From Paenibacillus ginsengarvi (GTDB lineage: Bacteria; Bacillota; Bacilli; Paenibacillales; NBRC-103111), in assembly GCF_003626695.1 (NCBI RefSeq), contig NZ_RBAH01000002.1:62001-126000 (forward strand): 64,000 nucleotides of DNA, given 5' to 3'. The notes under the pieces were generated by a model, which was not told where the DNA came from, ran no database searches, and saw only the letters and a program-made list of their open reading frames with translations. How positions within the stretch are numbered: position 1 is the first letter of the stretch; each line of letters starts with the position of its first letter. Shown here one piece after another: positions 1-8,056 of the stretch. A program made the translations under genes and the position numbers.

Positions 1-2
1 AT

Positions 3-1331
3 TTCGAAGCGTTTAGCGGACTTACCGAGTTAAACCTGATGGGCGAATACCAGATTTCCCAAAGTGAAAAAGCAAGCTTCCGGCATCTGCAAGGATTAAA
101 AAGCTATACGGGCGGCTTTAACGAATCTTTTCGAAGGATTGCCGACTATTTTGGCGATAAAGCTAAAGTAGAGGAGCTTTCCATTCAAATTCGAAGCAAT
201 GCGGAGCTGGCTTTATTACTCGAGTTTCCGAAGCTTCGCTCCCTGGAAATCAGTTATGTCGACGAATCGGTGACTGACTTTCAATTGCTGAGCCAGCTTC
301 CTTTAAAGTCTTTGTTCATCACCCGCATCAATGATCTGAGATGGCTGGCATCCTTAACCGGTCTGGAATCATTGGCCGTTTCTTATAGCGAAGCGACGGA
401 TTTCAGCGCTTTGTATTCGCTGAGTCAATTGCAAGCCCTAAAGCTTACTTTTGTTAAAAACTTAAAAACGCTTGATTTCGTTCAAAATATGCCCAACCTG
501 CAATCGCTCGATCTAAATCAAGTTGGCGTTACGAACCTGGACCGCCTTAGAAATAAAACATCTTTAACAAAACTGTATCTATCCGCCGGAAGCCAAATGG
601 GATCTATGGAGTTTATCAATAGCCTGACGTCCCTGACGGAACTCACGATATCCAGTTATAGCGGATCGATACCCGCGCTGTATTTGCCGAATTTGAAGCA
701 GGCCGAGCTCAAAGACGCTTTCCTGCCCAAATTGGAGGCGCCAGCTATAAAAACTTTGACGGTTTACGTTCGCGGCGGCGATATGGACGGGGCGAATCTG
801 GTGAAATATTCGCAGTTGGAGCAGCTTACCTTGATGGAGTATGGAAGCTTTAAAGGCATCAGTTCTCTAAATCAACTGCCAAACCTTCGAACACTGCTTC
901 TAAATGAGACGGCTTTTTTCAGCGGAGCGGATGCCTTATTCAATCTGCAGCATGTAACGACGATCGACTGTAATAAATGCTGGTTCCAACTGAATAGTCA
1001 AAGTCCATTTGCCAATAACACGCTGGAGCATTTAACTTTGAACCACCCCTCTTTTCGAATAGGGAAAGGCGATGATTTGAAAGAAATGGATCAGGCCATG
1101 CCTTACTTTGCCAATATGACAGCCTTGCGTTCGTTTACCTTGCAGGACAGCTCGCTTCAGTCGTTACAGTTTCTGAAAAATTGGCAGCAAATCGAGGAAC
1201 TCCATTTGGAGAATAACGCCATTTCCGATGTGGAGCCTCTAGTGAATCTGCCTAAGTTGAAAATACTGTATCTTGTTGGGAACCAAGTGCAGAACAAGTC
1301 TGTTCTTGATAAGGACATTTTGGTGTATTGA
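3..1331 (+). CDS. Leucine-rich repeat protein, 5' end outside window
   Basis: The reading frame is open from the first bases of the window, and the residues ahead of the first ATG (position 39) already read as a repeat (SGLTELNL), so the true start lies upstream. About 440 residues are visible. They hold a series of 20-24-residue leucine-rich repeats of the LxxLxLxxxxxxxLxxL type, for example around LRSLEISY, LQSLDLNQ, LTKLYLSA and IEELHLENN, with a cap-like end at KILYLVGNQV. Such proteins bind other proteins through the curved repeat face. No enzymatic domain is visible and the partner cannot be named. No transmembrane or anchor segment appears at the C-terminus. Confidence in the family is high; the cellular location is unknown because the N-terminus is missing. 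Confidence 0.85.
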   Translation, partial: FEAFSGLTELNLMGEYQISQSEKASFRHLQGLKSYTGGFNESFRRIADYFGDKAKVEELSIQIRSNAELALLLEFPKLRSLEISYVDESVTDFQLLSQLPLKSLFITRINDLRWLASLTGLESLAVSYSEATDFSALYSLSQLQALKLTFVKNLKTLDFVQNMPNLQSLDLNQVGVTNLDRLRNKTSLTKLYLSAGSQMGSMEFINSLTSLTELTISSYSGSIPALYLPNLKQAELKDAFLPKLEAPAIKTLTVYVRGGDMDGANLVKYSQLEQLTLMEYGSFKGISSLNQLPNLRTLLLNETAFFSGADALFNLQHVTTIDCNKCWFQLNSQSPFANNTLEHLTLNHPSFRIGKGDDLKEMDQAMPYFANMTALRSFTLQDSSLQSLQFLKNWQQIEELHLENNAISDVEPLVNLPKLKILYLVGNQVQNKSVLDKDILVY

Positions 1332-1456
1332 GGGAACAAGTTATCTGCAACTAGATGTTTCATAGGAAACATGGTATTATGTTCATGTTTCGGAAGAACT
1401 TTCAAAAAAGCCTCTCGAGACAACATTTCATGGGCATTTACTATTCGGAGGGGTAT

Positions 1457-2095
1457 ATGAAAAACATCTTTAGTGCACTACTGCTTTCCTTACTATTTAT
1501 GATTGTCATGGGATGCCAGGCGAGCAAGAATGAAGACAAGGCCACAAATGCAGCACCGGCTGCCGCCGAGTCCAATACCGGCTCCAAAGAAGAAAGCCAG
1601 AAGATTAATGTAGACAAAGGGCTATTAGATGTCGAGGTTACTTTACCAGCATCCTTTTTTAACGGACAGGACCTGGATCAAGTCATCGAAAAAGCAAAAA
1701 CGGATGGTGTAAAAGAAGCAAAGAAAAACGCGGACGGTTCTGTAACTTATAAGATGTCCAAAGCGAAGCATGCTGAAATGATGAAAAATTTTGAGGATGC
1801 CATCGTCAAGATGGTAGACGATCTGAAAAGCGGTAAAGACTTCAAGTCGATCAAAGCGGTTGACGTTACCAAGAAATATTCCGAATTTACAGTGACGGTG
1901 GATAAAAACGCTTTTGAAAACAGCTTTGATGCAATCGGTCTTCTCGGGGTTGGAATGAGTTCCATGTTTTATCAGTCGTTTAACGGGGTTGCGTCAGACA
2001 AAATGAAAACGACTATTCAGTTGAAGGACCAAGCGACGGGGACGGTATTCAAAACCATCGTTTATCCGGATGATTTGAACAAGGCGAAAAATTAA
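1457..2095 (+). CDS. Small secreted lipoprotein of unknown function
   Basis: The protein has 212 residues starting at an ATG preceded by GGAGGGG. Upstream in-frame ATGs lack a ribosome site and would bury the signal. A hydrophobic leader ends in a lipobox (VMGC, cysteine near residue 20), so it should be lipid-anchored outside the membrane. A short Ala/Ser/Glu-rich linker follows, then a compact lysine-rich domain beginning GLLDVEVTLPASFF. From memory it resembles Firmicutes lipoproteins annotated as antigen I/II N-terminal domain proteins; that label is weak and gives no function. It is a single-gene unit, closed by a strong terminator directly after the stop codon. Confidence 0.8.
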   Translation: MKNIFSALLLSLLFMIVMGCQASKNEDKATNAAPAAAESNTGSKEESQKINVDKGLLDVEVTLPASFFNGQDLDQVIEKAKTDGVKEAKKNADGSVTYKMSKAKHAEMMKNFEDAIVKMVDDLKSGKDFKSIKAVDVTKKYSEFTVTVDKNAFENSFDAIGLLGVGMSSMFYQSFNGVASDKMKTTIQLKDQATGTVFKTIVYPDDLNKAKN

Positions 2096-2100
2096 TGATA

Positions 2101-2132
2101 ATCCCCATGAGGCGCTCATGGGGATTTGTTTT
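2101..2132 (+). terminator. Intrinsic terminator after the lipoprotein gene
   Basis: A perfect 11-bp stem (ATCCCCATGAG with CTCATGGGGAT, 2101-2111 and 2115-2125) closes a 3-nt loop and is followed by TTGTTTT. It starts five bases after the stop codon. Confidence 0.9.
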
Positions 2133-2247
2133 GCGCGAAACTTATTAAACGTGCTCACATCAAAGAAAAGAGCAATCGAAAAGAAACCGCAAGCCGCTGA
2201 AAGGTTATAATGAAAGTAAGGCAAGTAAAGACGAAGGAGGATGAAAG

Positions 2248-2745
2248 GTGCAAAACAAAATCCAAAAGATTACGCCTAATCTGTGGTTCGACACGCAAGC
2301 GGAAGAGGCGGTTCAATTTTACACCACTATATTCCATAACTCCAAGATCGGAAGAATTACCCGCTACGGCAAAGAAAGCTATGACAAGGCATCTGAAGGA
2401 AAAGTCATGACTGTCGAGTTTCAACTGGAAGGCCAGAACTTCGTCGCCTTAAATGGCGGCCCGCACTTCCAATTCAACGAGGCTATTTCGTTTATTGTCC
2501 ATTGCGATCATCAAGAAGAATTGGATTATTACTGGGACAAGCTCTCCGAGGGCGGGGACGAGAAAGCTCAGGTTTGCGGGTGGTTGAAGGACAAGTTCGG
2601 CGTATCGTGGCAGATCGTCCCGAGTCATTTGACGGAGATGATCTGCGATCCCGATTCAGTCAGATCCGAAAGAGTGATGAAAGCCATCCTTCAGACGAAA
2701 GCCAAAATCGACATCAAGTCGTTAGAGCAAGCATACGAGGGGTAA
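2248..2745 (+). CDS. VOC/glyoxalase-fold protein, PhnB-like
   Basis: The protein has 165 residues and starts with GTG, placed seven bases after AAGGAGG. It opens with the pattern of the 3-demethylubiquinone-9 3-methyltransferase-like/PhnB subgroup of the vicinal oxygen chelate fold: PNLWFDTQAEEAVQFYTTIF, then EGKVMTVEFQLEGQNFVALNGGP, and FGVSWQIVP near residue 118. These cytosolic proteins bind a metal or small ligand in a cup made of paired beta-alpha-beta3 units. Most members have no proven reaction, so none is assigned here. It is a single gene with its own terminator; the phnM gene that follows is separately transcribed, so the PhnB resemblance does not imply a shared pathway. Confidence 0.85.
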   Translation: MQNKIQKITPNLWFDTQAEEAVQFYTTIFHNSKIGRITRYGKESYDKASEGKVMTVEFQLEGQNFVALNGGPHFQFNEAISFIVHCDHQEELDYYWDKLSEGGDEKAQVCGWLKDKFGVSWQIVPSHLTEMICDPDSVRSERVMKAILQTKAKIDIKSLEQAYEG

Positions 2746-2766
2746 TGGATACCCTCCTGATCCGGC

Positions 2767-2797
2767 AGGCCGTCCTTCCAAGGATGGCCTTTTTAGT
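2767..2797 (+). terminator. Intrinsic terminator after the VOC gene
   Basis: An 11-bp stem with one G-T pair (AGGCCGTCCTT with AAGGATGGCCT) and a very short loop is followed by TTTTAGTTTT. It sits 22 bases after the stop codon. Confidence 0.88.
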
Positions 2798-2826
2798 TTT
2801 CGCCTTCATGGAATCTTAACATTGTA

Positions 2827-2855
2827 TTGGACCCGAACCTTCTATATGGTACTAT
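2827..2855 (+). promoter_or_regulatory. Possible promoter of the phnM-like gene
   Basis: TTGGAC (2827-2832) and TACTAT (2850-2855) are 17 bp apart, 38 bases before the start codon of the next gene. The match to the sigma-A consensus is only partial. Confidence 0.35.
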
Positions 2856-2892
2856 ATTGTTTGCTGGAAATGTTTGTTGAAGGAGGACGCTT

Positions 2893-4074
2893 ATGAGCAG
2901 TCCAGGGTCGTTGATCATTAATGCAAGACTGGTGCAGCCCGATCGGGTTATAAATGGCAGTTTACAGATAAGAGAAAACATCATCGAAACTGTTATCGAG
3001 GGCGGGCCCTCATCTGCAGGCATGAACTTAAACGATTGCGAAGTTATAGATGCAAAGGGCGCGTACGTGCTGCCGGGTTTAATCGATATTCATTGCGACG
3101 CTATCGAAAAAGAAATTCAACCGCGTCCGAATACGTTATTACCAATGGACTTCTCCTTGTACGAGCTGGAAAAGAAATTGGCTGGCAACGGCATTACCAC
3201 GATGTATCAATCTCTCTCTCTCGGGGTCGGGTTAAGTCTTCGCGGGGACGAGTTATTGGTTCAAGCTATCGATCTAATTCATAAATACCGCAAACGGCGT
3301 TCCATGATCCGTCATCGCGTGCATCTCCGCTACGAGTTGATTCATTTGCCGGGAATGAAGCTCGCTGAAGAGCTGATTCGAGCAGGTGCCGTAGATTACT
3401 TGTCGTTCATGAATCACGGCCCGGGTCAAGGGCAATACAAACGGCCCGGATCTTTCGAAGCGTATGTGATGAAAAATCAAGGCGTGGATAAGGAAGAAGT
3501 CAAGATCATTGCGGAAAATGCGATTCAAAAGCAAAAGGCGATCAATTGGGAGGATGTCCGAGCCTTAAGCAGACTTGCGCACGAATATCGTATTCCCATC
3601 GCCTCGCATGACGATGACTCTGAGGAAGCCATCTTAAATGCACTCGAGTTTGGTATTGCCGTCAGCGAGTTCCCTTTGAACATGGAGACTGCCGCGCTCG
3701 CTAAGGAAAAACAGTTATTCGTTTGCGTCGGGGCGCCGAATGTAGTAAGAGGCGGGTCCCATGATAAAAATATGAGCGCGCTTGACGCCATAGTTGCGGG
3801 GTCAGCGGATATTTTATGCTCCGATTATTTGCCTTCGTCTTTGCTTGCCGCAGTATTTAGGATTGCAGAACACAACATCAGCCTATCCCATGCCGTAAAC
3901 ATGGCGAGTCTGAATCCGGCCAAGGCAATGGGGATAAACAACGAGTATGGATCGATAGAACCCGGAAAAGTGGCCGACCTCGTGTTGGTACACCCCATCG
4001 AAGGATATCCATGGATCCAGCGAACCATTGTAAACGGTACGACTGTATACAGGTCCGATTTTTTTCTTTCTTGA
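2893..4074 (+). CDS. phnM: PhnM-type alpha-D-ribose 1-methylphosphonate 5-triphosphate diphosphatase
   Basis: The 393-residue amidohydrolase has the PhnM signature: a metal-binding HCDAIEKEIQPRP (residue 67 on) replaces the usual HxH, followed by NGITTMYQSLSL. SFMNHGPGQGQY, ASHDDD near 239, EFPLN and LCSDYLPSSLL follow. In the C-P lyase pathway PhnM removes pyrophosphate from ribose 1-methylphosphonate 5-triphosphate, giving the substrate cleaved by PhnJ. The start is an ATG eight bases after AAGGAGG, and the length is close to that of E. coli PhnM. None of phnG, H, I, J, K or L lies in the flanks and the gene is enclosed by terminators, so here it is an orphan: the C-P lyase genes are elsewhere or the enzyme acts on another substrate. 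The family call is firm; the pathway role is inferred. Confidence 0.85.
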   Translation: MSSPGSLIINARLVQPDRVINGSLQIRENIIETVIEGGPSSAGMNLNDCEVIDAKGAYVLPGLIDIHCDAIEKEIQPRPNTLLPMDFSLYELEKKLAGNGITTMYQSLSLGVGLSLRGDELLVQAIDLIHKYRKRRSMIRHRVHLRYELIHLPGMKLAEELIRAGAVDYLSFMNHGPGQGQYKRPGSFEAYVMKNQGVDKEEVKIIAENAIQKQKAINWEDVRALSRLAHEYRIPIASHDDDSEEAILNALEFGIAVSEFPLNMETAALAKEKQLFVCVGAPNVVRGGSHDKNMSALDAIVAGSADILCSDYLPSSLLAAVFRIAEHNISLSHAVNMASLNPAKAMGINNEYGSIEPGKVADLVLVHPIEGYPWIQRTIVNGTTVYRSDFFLS

Positions 4075-4096
4075 ACAACTGCTCTCCAAACGTCTG

Positions 4097-4124
4097 AAAG
4101 CCGCCTAGATCGCGGCTTTTTTTG
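4097..4124 (+). terminator. Intrinsic terminator after phnM
   Basis: The stem AAAGCCGC/GCGGCTTT with a 7-nt loop is followed by a run of T, 22 bases after the stop codon. Confidence 0.88.
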
Positions 4125-4151
4125 TTTGCTATTGCAATCCTTCTTTTTAAA

Positions 4152-4169
4152 ACAATAATTATATATTGT
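4152..4169. promoter_or_regulatory. AT-rich inverted repeat ahead of the ABC exporter
   Basis: ACAATA and TATTGT flank a 6-bp spacer, 59 bases before the ATPase start codon. It resembles an operator for a small dimeric regulator, but no regulator gene is adjacent. A TTGTAA box overlapping its right arm could serve as a -35 element. Confidence 0.3.
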
Positions 4170-4227
4170 AAAACGATAAATTTTGTGATAAATTCGAACT
4201 GCGATTACGAATGGAAAGGGGCCATGT

Positions 4228-5160
4228 ATGAACAGCGAACCTATCATTAGCTTGCAAAACGTAACGAAGCGGATCGGCCGAACTACAATCGTCGACGATC
4301 TTACATTCGATGTGCCGCAAGGCGAAATTTTCGGCTTCCTTGGCCCGAACGGGGCCGGCAAAACAACGACGATCCGCATGATCGTCGGACTGATGTCGAT
4401 TACCAAGGGACAGATTTTGATTAAAGGGAGAAATATTAAGACCGAATTCGAGCAAGCGATCCGTCACGTCGGAGCCATCGTTGAAAATCCGGAAATGTAC
4501 AAGTATTTGAGCGGTTATCTGAATCTCGTTCATTACGCCCGAATGGTACCTGGGGTAAGCAAAGAAAGAATCGACGAGGTCGTTAAGCTGGTCAAGCTGG
4601 AGAACCGCATTCACGACAAAGTCAAAACCTACTCGCTCGGCATGCGTCAGCGTCTCGGAGTCGCTCAAGCACTGCTGCATCGGCCGTCTCTGTTAATACT
4701 GGACGAGCCGACGAACGGTCTGGACCCAGCGGGGATTCGCGAGCTGCGCGATTATTTGCGGCAGTTGACCCGCACGGAAGGCATCACGGTTATCGTCTCC
4801 AGCCATCTTTTGTCCGAGATGGAGCTGATGTGCGACCGGATCGCTATTCTCCAGCAGGGCAGGCTTGTGGATGTGAAGCCGATTCAGCATTTTACACAGG
4901 GAAGCGGTCAATCGCTGACGTATCGGATCGAAGCGCAGCCGCCGGAACTGACGCTGGAGGCATTAAGACATATGGATGGAATCCAGGCGGTCAAGCTCCT
5001 TGAGGAGGGGGATGTCGAAGTTACAACCGAAAGGGAGCGCATTCCCGAGATTTTGACTCAGCTCATGCAGCGCCAAATTCGTATTTATGGCGTTCAGATG
5101 GTTCGTCAATCGCTTGAGGATCGTTTCCTGGAAATAACGGGGGGGAAGCAAATTGTTTAA
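4228..5160 (+). CDS. ABC transporter ATP-binding protein, BcrA/antibiotic-export type
   Basis: This 310-residue ATPase has Walker A GPNGAGKTT (39-47), a signature region of the reduced form LGMRQRLGVA (about 136-145) and Walker B LLILDEPTNGLDP (about 155). The signature lacks the usual SGGQ and has the LGMRQR form of the BcrA/CcmA-like export branch. A 100-residue C-terminal extension after the D-loop matches that branch. It powers the permease encoded by the next gene, whose start codon overlaps this gene by 8 bp, so the two are translationally coupled. The likely role is export of, or resistance to, a peptide or lipid-targeting compound; the substrate is not evident. No two-component system is adjacent. 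Confidence 0.9.
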   Translation: MNSEPIISLQNVTKRIGRTTIVDDLTFDVPQGEIFGFLGPNGAGKTTTIRMIVGLMSITKGQILIKGRNIKTEFEQAIRHVGAIVENPEMYKYLSGYLNLVHYARMVPGVSKERIDEVVKLVKLENRIHDKVKTYSLGMRQRLGVAQALLHRPSLLILDEPTNGLDPAGIRELRDYLRQLTRTEGITVIVSSHLLSEMELMCDRIAILQQGRLVDVKPIQHFTQGSGQSLTYRIEAQPPELTLEALRHMDGIQAVKLLEEGDVEVTTERERIPEILTQLMQRQIRIYGVQMVRQSLEDRFLEITGGKQIV

Positions 5161-6097
5161 TCTTGTACGCAATGAAAACATGAAAATTTATCGACGGCTG
5201 CGAACGTGGATTTTGGTCGGATTTATGATCGCGTTGGTGCTCTTTGTAAATATAGTGGAATGGCATTCCGAGGGGAAACGATCGCAGGGAGATGGCTGGC
5301 GAGCGGAAAGACAGCAGGAGAAAGAGCGCCGGCTCGAAACGCTGAAGAAGCCTGAACTGTCGGAAGAGAGCCGCACGTACAATCTGCAGCAAATTGCCGT
5401 CATCGATTACGAACTGGAGCGGAACATACGCACGGCGGAAGGGACTTTGTGGCAAGGGGTGAACGGTTCGGCCGCACTGGTGCTGGTGATTACCGTGTTC
5501 ACCATCATCATCGCGGGGGACAGTCTGGCCGGCGAATTCTCATCCGGCACGATCAAGCTGCTGCTCATCCGGCCGGCCAATCGGCTGAAGATTCTGATCG
5601 CCAAATATGCTTCTTCGCTTATGTTCGGCATCCTTTTGCTGCTTACGCTGTTTGTCGTTTCTGTTTTAGTGAACGGGATCTTATACGGGTTCGGACATCT
5701 GGATCTGCCTTTGATTCAAGTGACGAATGACGGGTATATCGTGGAGAAGAACATGCTCCTCAATCTTTGGAAAACGTATTTGCTCAACGGGGTTTCCACG
5801 ATTCTCTACGTCACTATGGCCTTTATGATCTCGTCCTCCTTCCGCAGCAGCACCATGGCCATCGGCTTCTCCATCGCCACTCTGTTCGCGGGCAATATAT
5901 TGCTGGAAGCGCTGCACCGCTTCGATTGGAGCAGATACCTGTTGTTTGCAAACACCGACCTCACCCCATATTTGAGCGGGCGACCTTATCAGGACGGAAT
6001 GACGCTTTCGTTCTCCATCTTAGTTCTTGCAGTTTACTTTGTTGCCTTTAATCTGATCTCCTGGTTTATGTTCACGCGAAGAGATGTGGCGGCTTAA
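5153..6097 (+). CDS. ABC-2 type permease, partner of the upstream ATPase
   Basis: The protein has 314 residues starting with TTG inside the end of the ATPase gene, with a G-rich ribosome site (GGGGGGAAG). The first transmembrane helix (about residues 18-36) is followed by a roughly 65-residue charged extracellular or periplasm-side domain rich in Glu/Arg. Five further hydrophobic segments lie near residues 105-130, 155-180, 205-235, 240-255 and 285-305. The motif FTIIIAGDSLAGEFSSGTIKLLL is the conserved cytoplasmic coupling region of ABC-2 permeases. It forms the membrane channel of a two-gene exporter. Function beyond transport is not visible. Confidence 0.88.
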   Translation: MFNLVRNENMKIYRRLRTWILVGFMIALVLFVNIVEWHSEGKRSQGDGWRAERQQEKERRLETLKKPELSEESRTYNLQQIAVIDYELERNIRTAEGTLWQGVNGSAALVLVITVFTIIIAGDSLAGEFSSGTIKLLLIRPANRLKILIAKYASSLMFGILLLLTLFVVSVLVNGILYGFGHLDLPLIQVTNDGYIVEKNMLLNLWKTYLLNGVSTILYVTMAFMISSSFRSSTMAIGFSIATLFAGNILLEALHRFDWSRYLLFANTDLTPYLSGRPYQDGMTLSFSILVLAVYFVAFNLISWFMFTRRDVAA

Positions 6098-6187
6098 ACG
6101 GGAATGAATCGATCGTACATGGACGCCTTGCGCATTCTCGATTAGCCGACTGCATGGATCGCGATGAATAGAGTTTAAAAGTAAAAT

Positions 6188-6256
6188 AAGCCGCCTGAGC
6201 TGAACTGTATCCTGATCGTTAGACGCGATCGGCTGTTCGGCAGGCGGTTTTTTTAC
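6188..6256 (+). terminator. Branched terminator after the exporter
   Basis: CCGCCTG (6191-6197) pairs with CAGGCGG (6241-6247), enclosing a smaller hairpin GATCG/CGATC, and is followed by seven T. It lies about 90 bases after the permease stop codon. Confidence 0.7.
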
Positions 6257-6454
6257 GTTTTTTATCCCAAAACATTTTTATAAAAATGATTAGTATTACA
6301 TCAGGCGGTAGGATTTTACATAATCGAGAGGCGCACTCCTGACGAAATTATGATCACCTTGTCAGATCAAAAATCCGGAGAAATTTCCGGCATAGCCTAT
6401 TACCGGGTCAGTGTCCATAATAACGAACTTCAGGCATCCGCATTCGGTGTCGGG

Positions 6455-6589
6455 TGACAAGAACATTGTCCCATTAATTGTCGCGATAATCGCGGCTTTT
6501 GCTTTTTATGAGATAAAGTTCTTGTCAATTCTCCGTGACAAGAACTTTATCCAATTCCCGAAATTGACAAGAACTTTATCTCATTCCCG
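6455..6589. repeat. Cluster of four TGACAAGAAC repeats, possible solo transposon end
   Basis: Four copies of a 20-25-bp unit occur within 135 bp of gene-free DNA: 6455-6477, 6508-6530 (inverted), 6536-6560 and 6565-6589. All share TGACAAGAAC. Copies three and four extend into TTTATC followed by ATTCCCG. Copy two (6508-6530) is an exact inverted match, 23 of 23 bases, to 6562-6584. A small CGCGAT/ATCGCG hairpin lies between copies one and two. Closely spaced direct and inverted copies starting with TGACA resemble the multiple transposase-binding sites at the ends of Tn5053/Tn552-like or Mu-like elements. No transposase or cargo is present here, so this would be a remnant end. The classification is an inference. 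Confidence 0.5.
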
Positions 6590-6966
6590 ACAAGCCAACT
6601 GGTCCATGTGTTCACAAGTAAGCGATTAAGCTCAATAAAACAAGGCGCAGCTTTGAGTATTCGGGTACAGTACTGGATTCCGGCTTGCAGCTTGGGCGGT
6701 GTTTGTGCGAACCCTCGCATTCCAAAATTGTATTTCGAAAAAGCGTGGAAGCAGATGCCTGTGAGCGGACCAGGCGCGCTTCACAAAAGTCTTATCGCGC
6801 CTTCGTATTTGTATGCGATTCATTCAGATCCTGCACGGAGTATGAAGCCATTCGCAAGTGCGGCGATCGTAGGAGATTACGTGTTACCCAATTACGCCGA
6901 CATCCAGATGCACAAGCGCGATTGGTCACCTCGTTGCTGTTCCGTCATCAGGCGCGCTTGTGTTGG
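6590..6966. other. Gene-free stretch
   Basis: No convincing coding sequence was found between the repeat cluster and the AraC gene. Short open frames on the plus strand (from 6608 and 6685) have no ribosome site, Cys/Arg-rich composition and no recognisable family. Confidence 0.5.
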
Positions 6967-7037
6967 ACACATGCAGCATGTGTGAAGAAAGCCCGCTTGC
7001 AGATCGCAGCACGTTTCAGCGATCCGCAAGCAGGCTT
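6967..7037. other. Palindrome and imperfect hairpin downstream of the AraC gene
   Basis: ACACATGC and GCATGTGT form a perfect 8-bp palindrome about one central base (6967-6983). A second, imperfect stem pairs 6989-7007 (AAGCCCGCTTGCAGATCGC) with 7019-7037. They lie 70-140 bp beyond the stop codon of the minus-strand AraC gene. They could serve as its 3' end, but neither is followed by a T run. Confidence 0.3.
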
Positions 7038-7106
7038 CATAGCATTTCACGCTAACGAGCGGCGGATGTACGAGTGCCGATGCAGCTTTGTTTGCAGTCT
7101 GTAACC

Positions 7107-7922
7107 CTACAGCTTCTTCATGATATAGGAGGGGGGTGTCCCCATCATTTTCTTGAAAAGCCGACTGAAATAATAAATATCTTTGAAGCCTAGGCGTTCT
7201 GCTACTGCGGTTATGTTGTACTCTCCGCTTCGTAACAAATCGCTTGCTTTGCCGATTTTGATTCGGTTTTGGTATTCAATAACCGTTAATCCCGTCGTTT
7301 TTTTGAAGATCAAGCACAAATAGGAGGGACTGATGCCGATCTCGCGGCTTAATTCCGCAATTGAAAAAAATTTTTGTTCGTTTGCATACATCAATTCCAG
7401 CAGCGATTCAACCATCTGCAAATGAGACGTTTTGTGCTCCAGAGAATCAATAATTAATAAATGCAAGATGTCCATAATGCGACTGCGGCATCGAATCCAA
7501 TATCCCGGTTGTTTTCCGACCCACGCCTGAAGGAGCTCTTGAAACAATAGACCGGATCGAGTCTGATCTATATTTTTAAATACAGGCTTCAAACTTTCGA
7601 GCGCAGCCTGATCCGCGTCTCCTCCGAACTGAACATTAAACCTCACTATGATATGTCTCCATTGGTCCGATTCCCCCAATATTTTCTTGCGCGGCAAATC
7701 TTTTGGAAAAAACAATATATCCCCTTTCGAGACGCTGTAATGATTGTCCGATATATAATAATTGGTCGATCCGTGAGTTGTCAGGGAAAGCACATATCCA
7801 TTCTGGGAAACCGATTCTTGAGTTGGTTGGACATTGACGGAGCTTCTCGACAGCAAGTCAACGACATAATGCAAATTTGTAATGGTGAAATCGAAATTGT
7901 CCATCCCATTTGGCGGATTCAT
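7107..7922 (-). CDS. AraC-family regulator with cupin-like sensor domain
   Basis: The protein has 271 residues and starts at an ATG behind AAGGAGGAA. The N-terminal 150 residues form an AraC-type ligand-binding beta-barrel (SVSKGDILFFPKDLPRKK is the typical strand pair). The C-terminal 100 residues carry two helix-turn-helix motifs: IAELSREIGISPSYLCLIFKKTTG and ITAVAERLGFKDIYYFSRLFKKMMGTPPSYI. It is transcribed divergently from the amidohydrolase/Rieske genes, 134 bp away, and so probably senses the substrate of that locus and controls it. The ligand is unknown. Confidence 0.92.
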   Translation of the reverse strand: MNPPNGMDNFDFTITNLHYVVDLLSRSSVNVQPTQESVSQNGYVLSLTTHGSTNYYISDNHYSVSKGDILFFPKDLPRKKILGESDQWRHIIVRFNVQFGGDADQAALESLKPVFKNIDQTRSGLLFQELLQAWVGKQPGYWIRCRSRIMDILHLLIIDSLEHKTSHLQMVESLLELMYANEQKFFSIAELSREIGISPSYLCLIFKKTTGLTVIEYQNRIKIGKASDLLRSGEYNITAVAERLGFKDIYYFSRLFKKMMGTPPSYIMKKL

Positions 7923-8013
7923 TGACGTATTCCTCCTTCAAGATGACGCTCATTTTAGTAGAAGATTGTACAAATATAATAGAGGATATTTCATGGCTAG
8001 ACAACCTTGCCCG

Positions 8014-8026
8014 ACGATATAATATC
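8014..8026 (+). promoter_or_regulatory. Palindromic -10 region before the amidohydrolase gene
   Basis: CGATAT-A-ATATCG is a perfect short palindrome that contains TATAAT (8018-8023), 34 bases before the start codon. No good -35 box lies 17 bp upstream, as expected for an activator-dependent promoter. Confidence 0.4.
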
Positions 8027-8056
8027 GGTGTCGCGACAAATAGGAGGTAGAGACCA

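Noticed and set aside
2893..4074. A full C-P lyase operon around phnM
   Set aside because: No phnG, H, I, J, K or L gene lies on either side.
6455..6589. CRISPR-associated transposon end
   Set aside because: The repeat arrangement is similar, but no tnsB/tnsC/tniQ or cas gene lies in the window, so only a general transposon-end reading is kept.
6608..7104. Two overlapping plus-strand open frames of 125 and 139 codons
   Set aside because: They lack ribosome sites, are rich in Cys, Arg and His, and match no recognisable family; the stretch is better read as non-coding.
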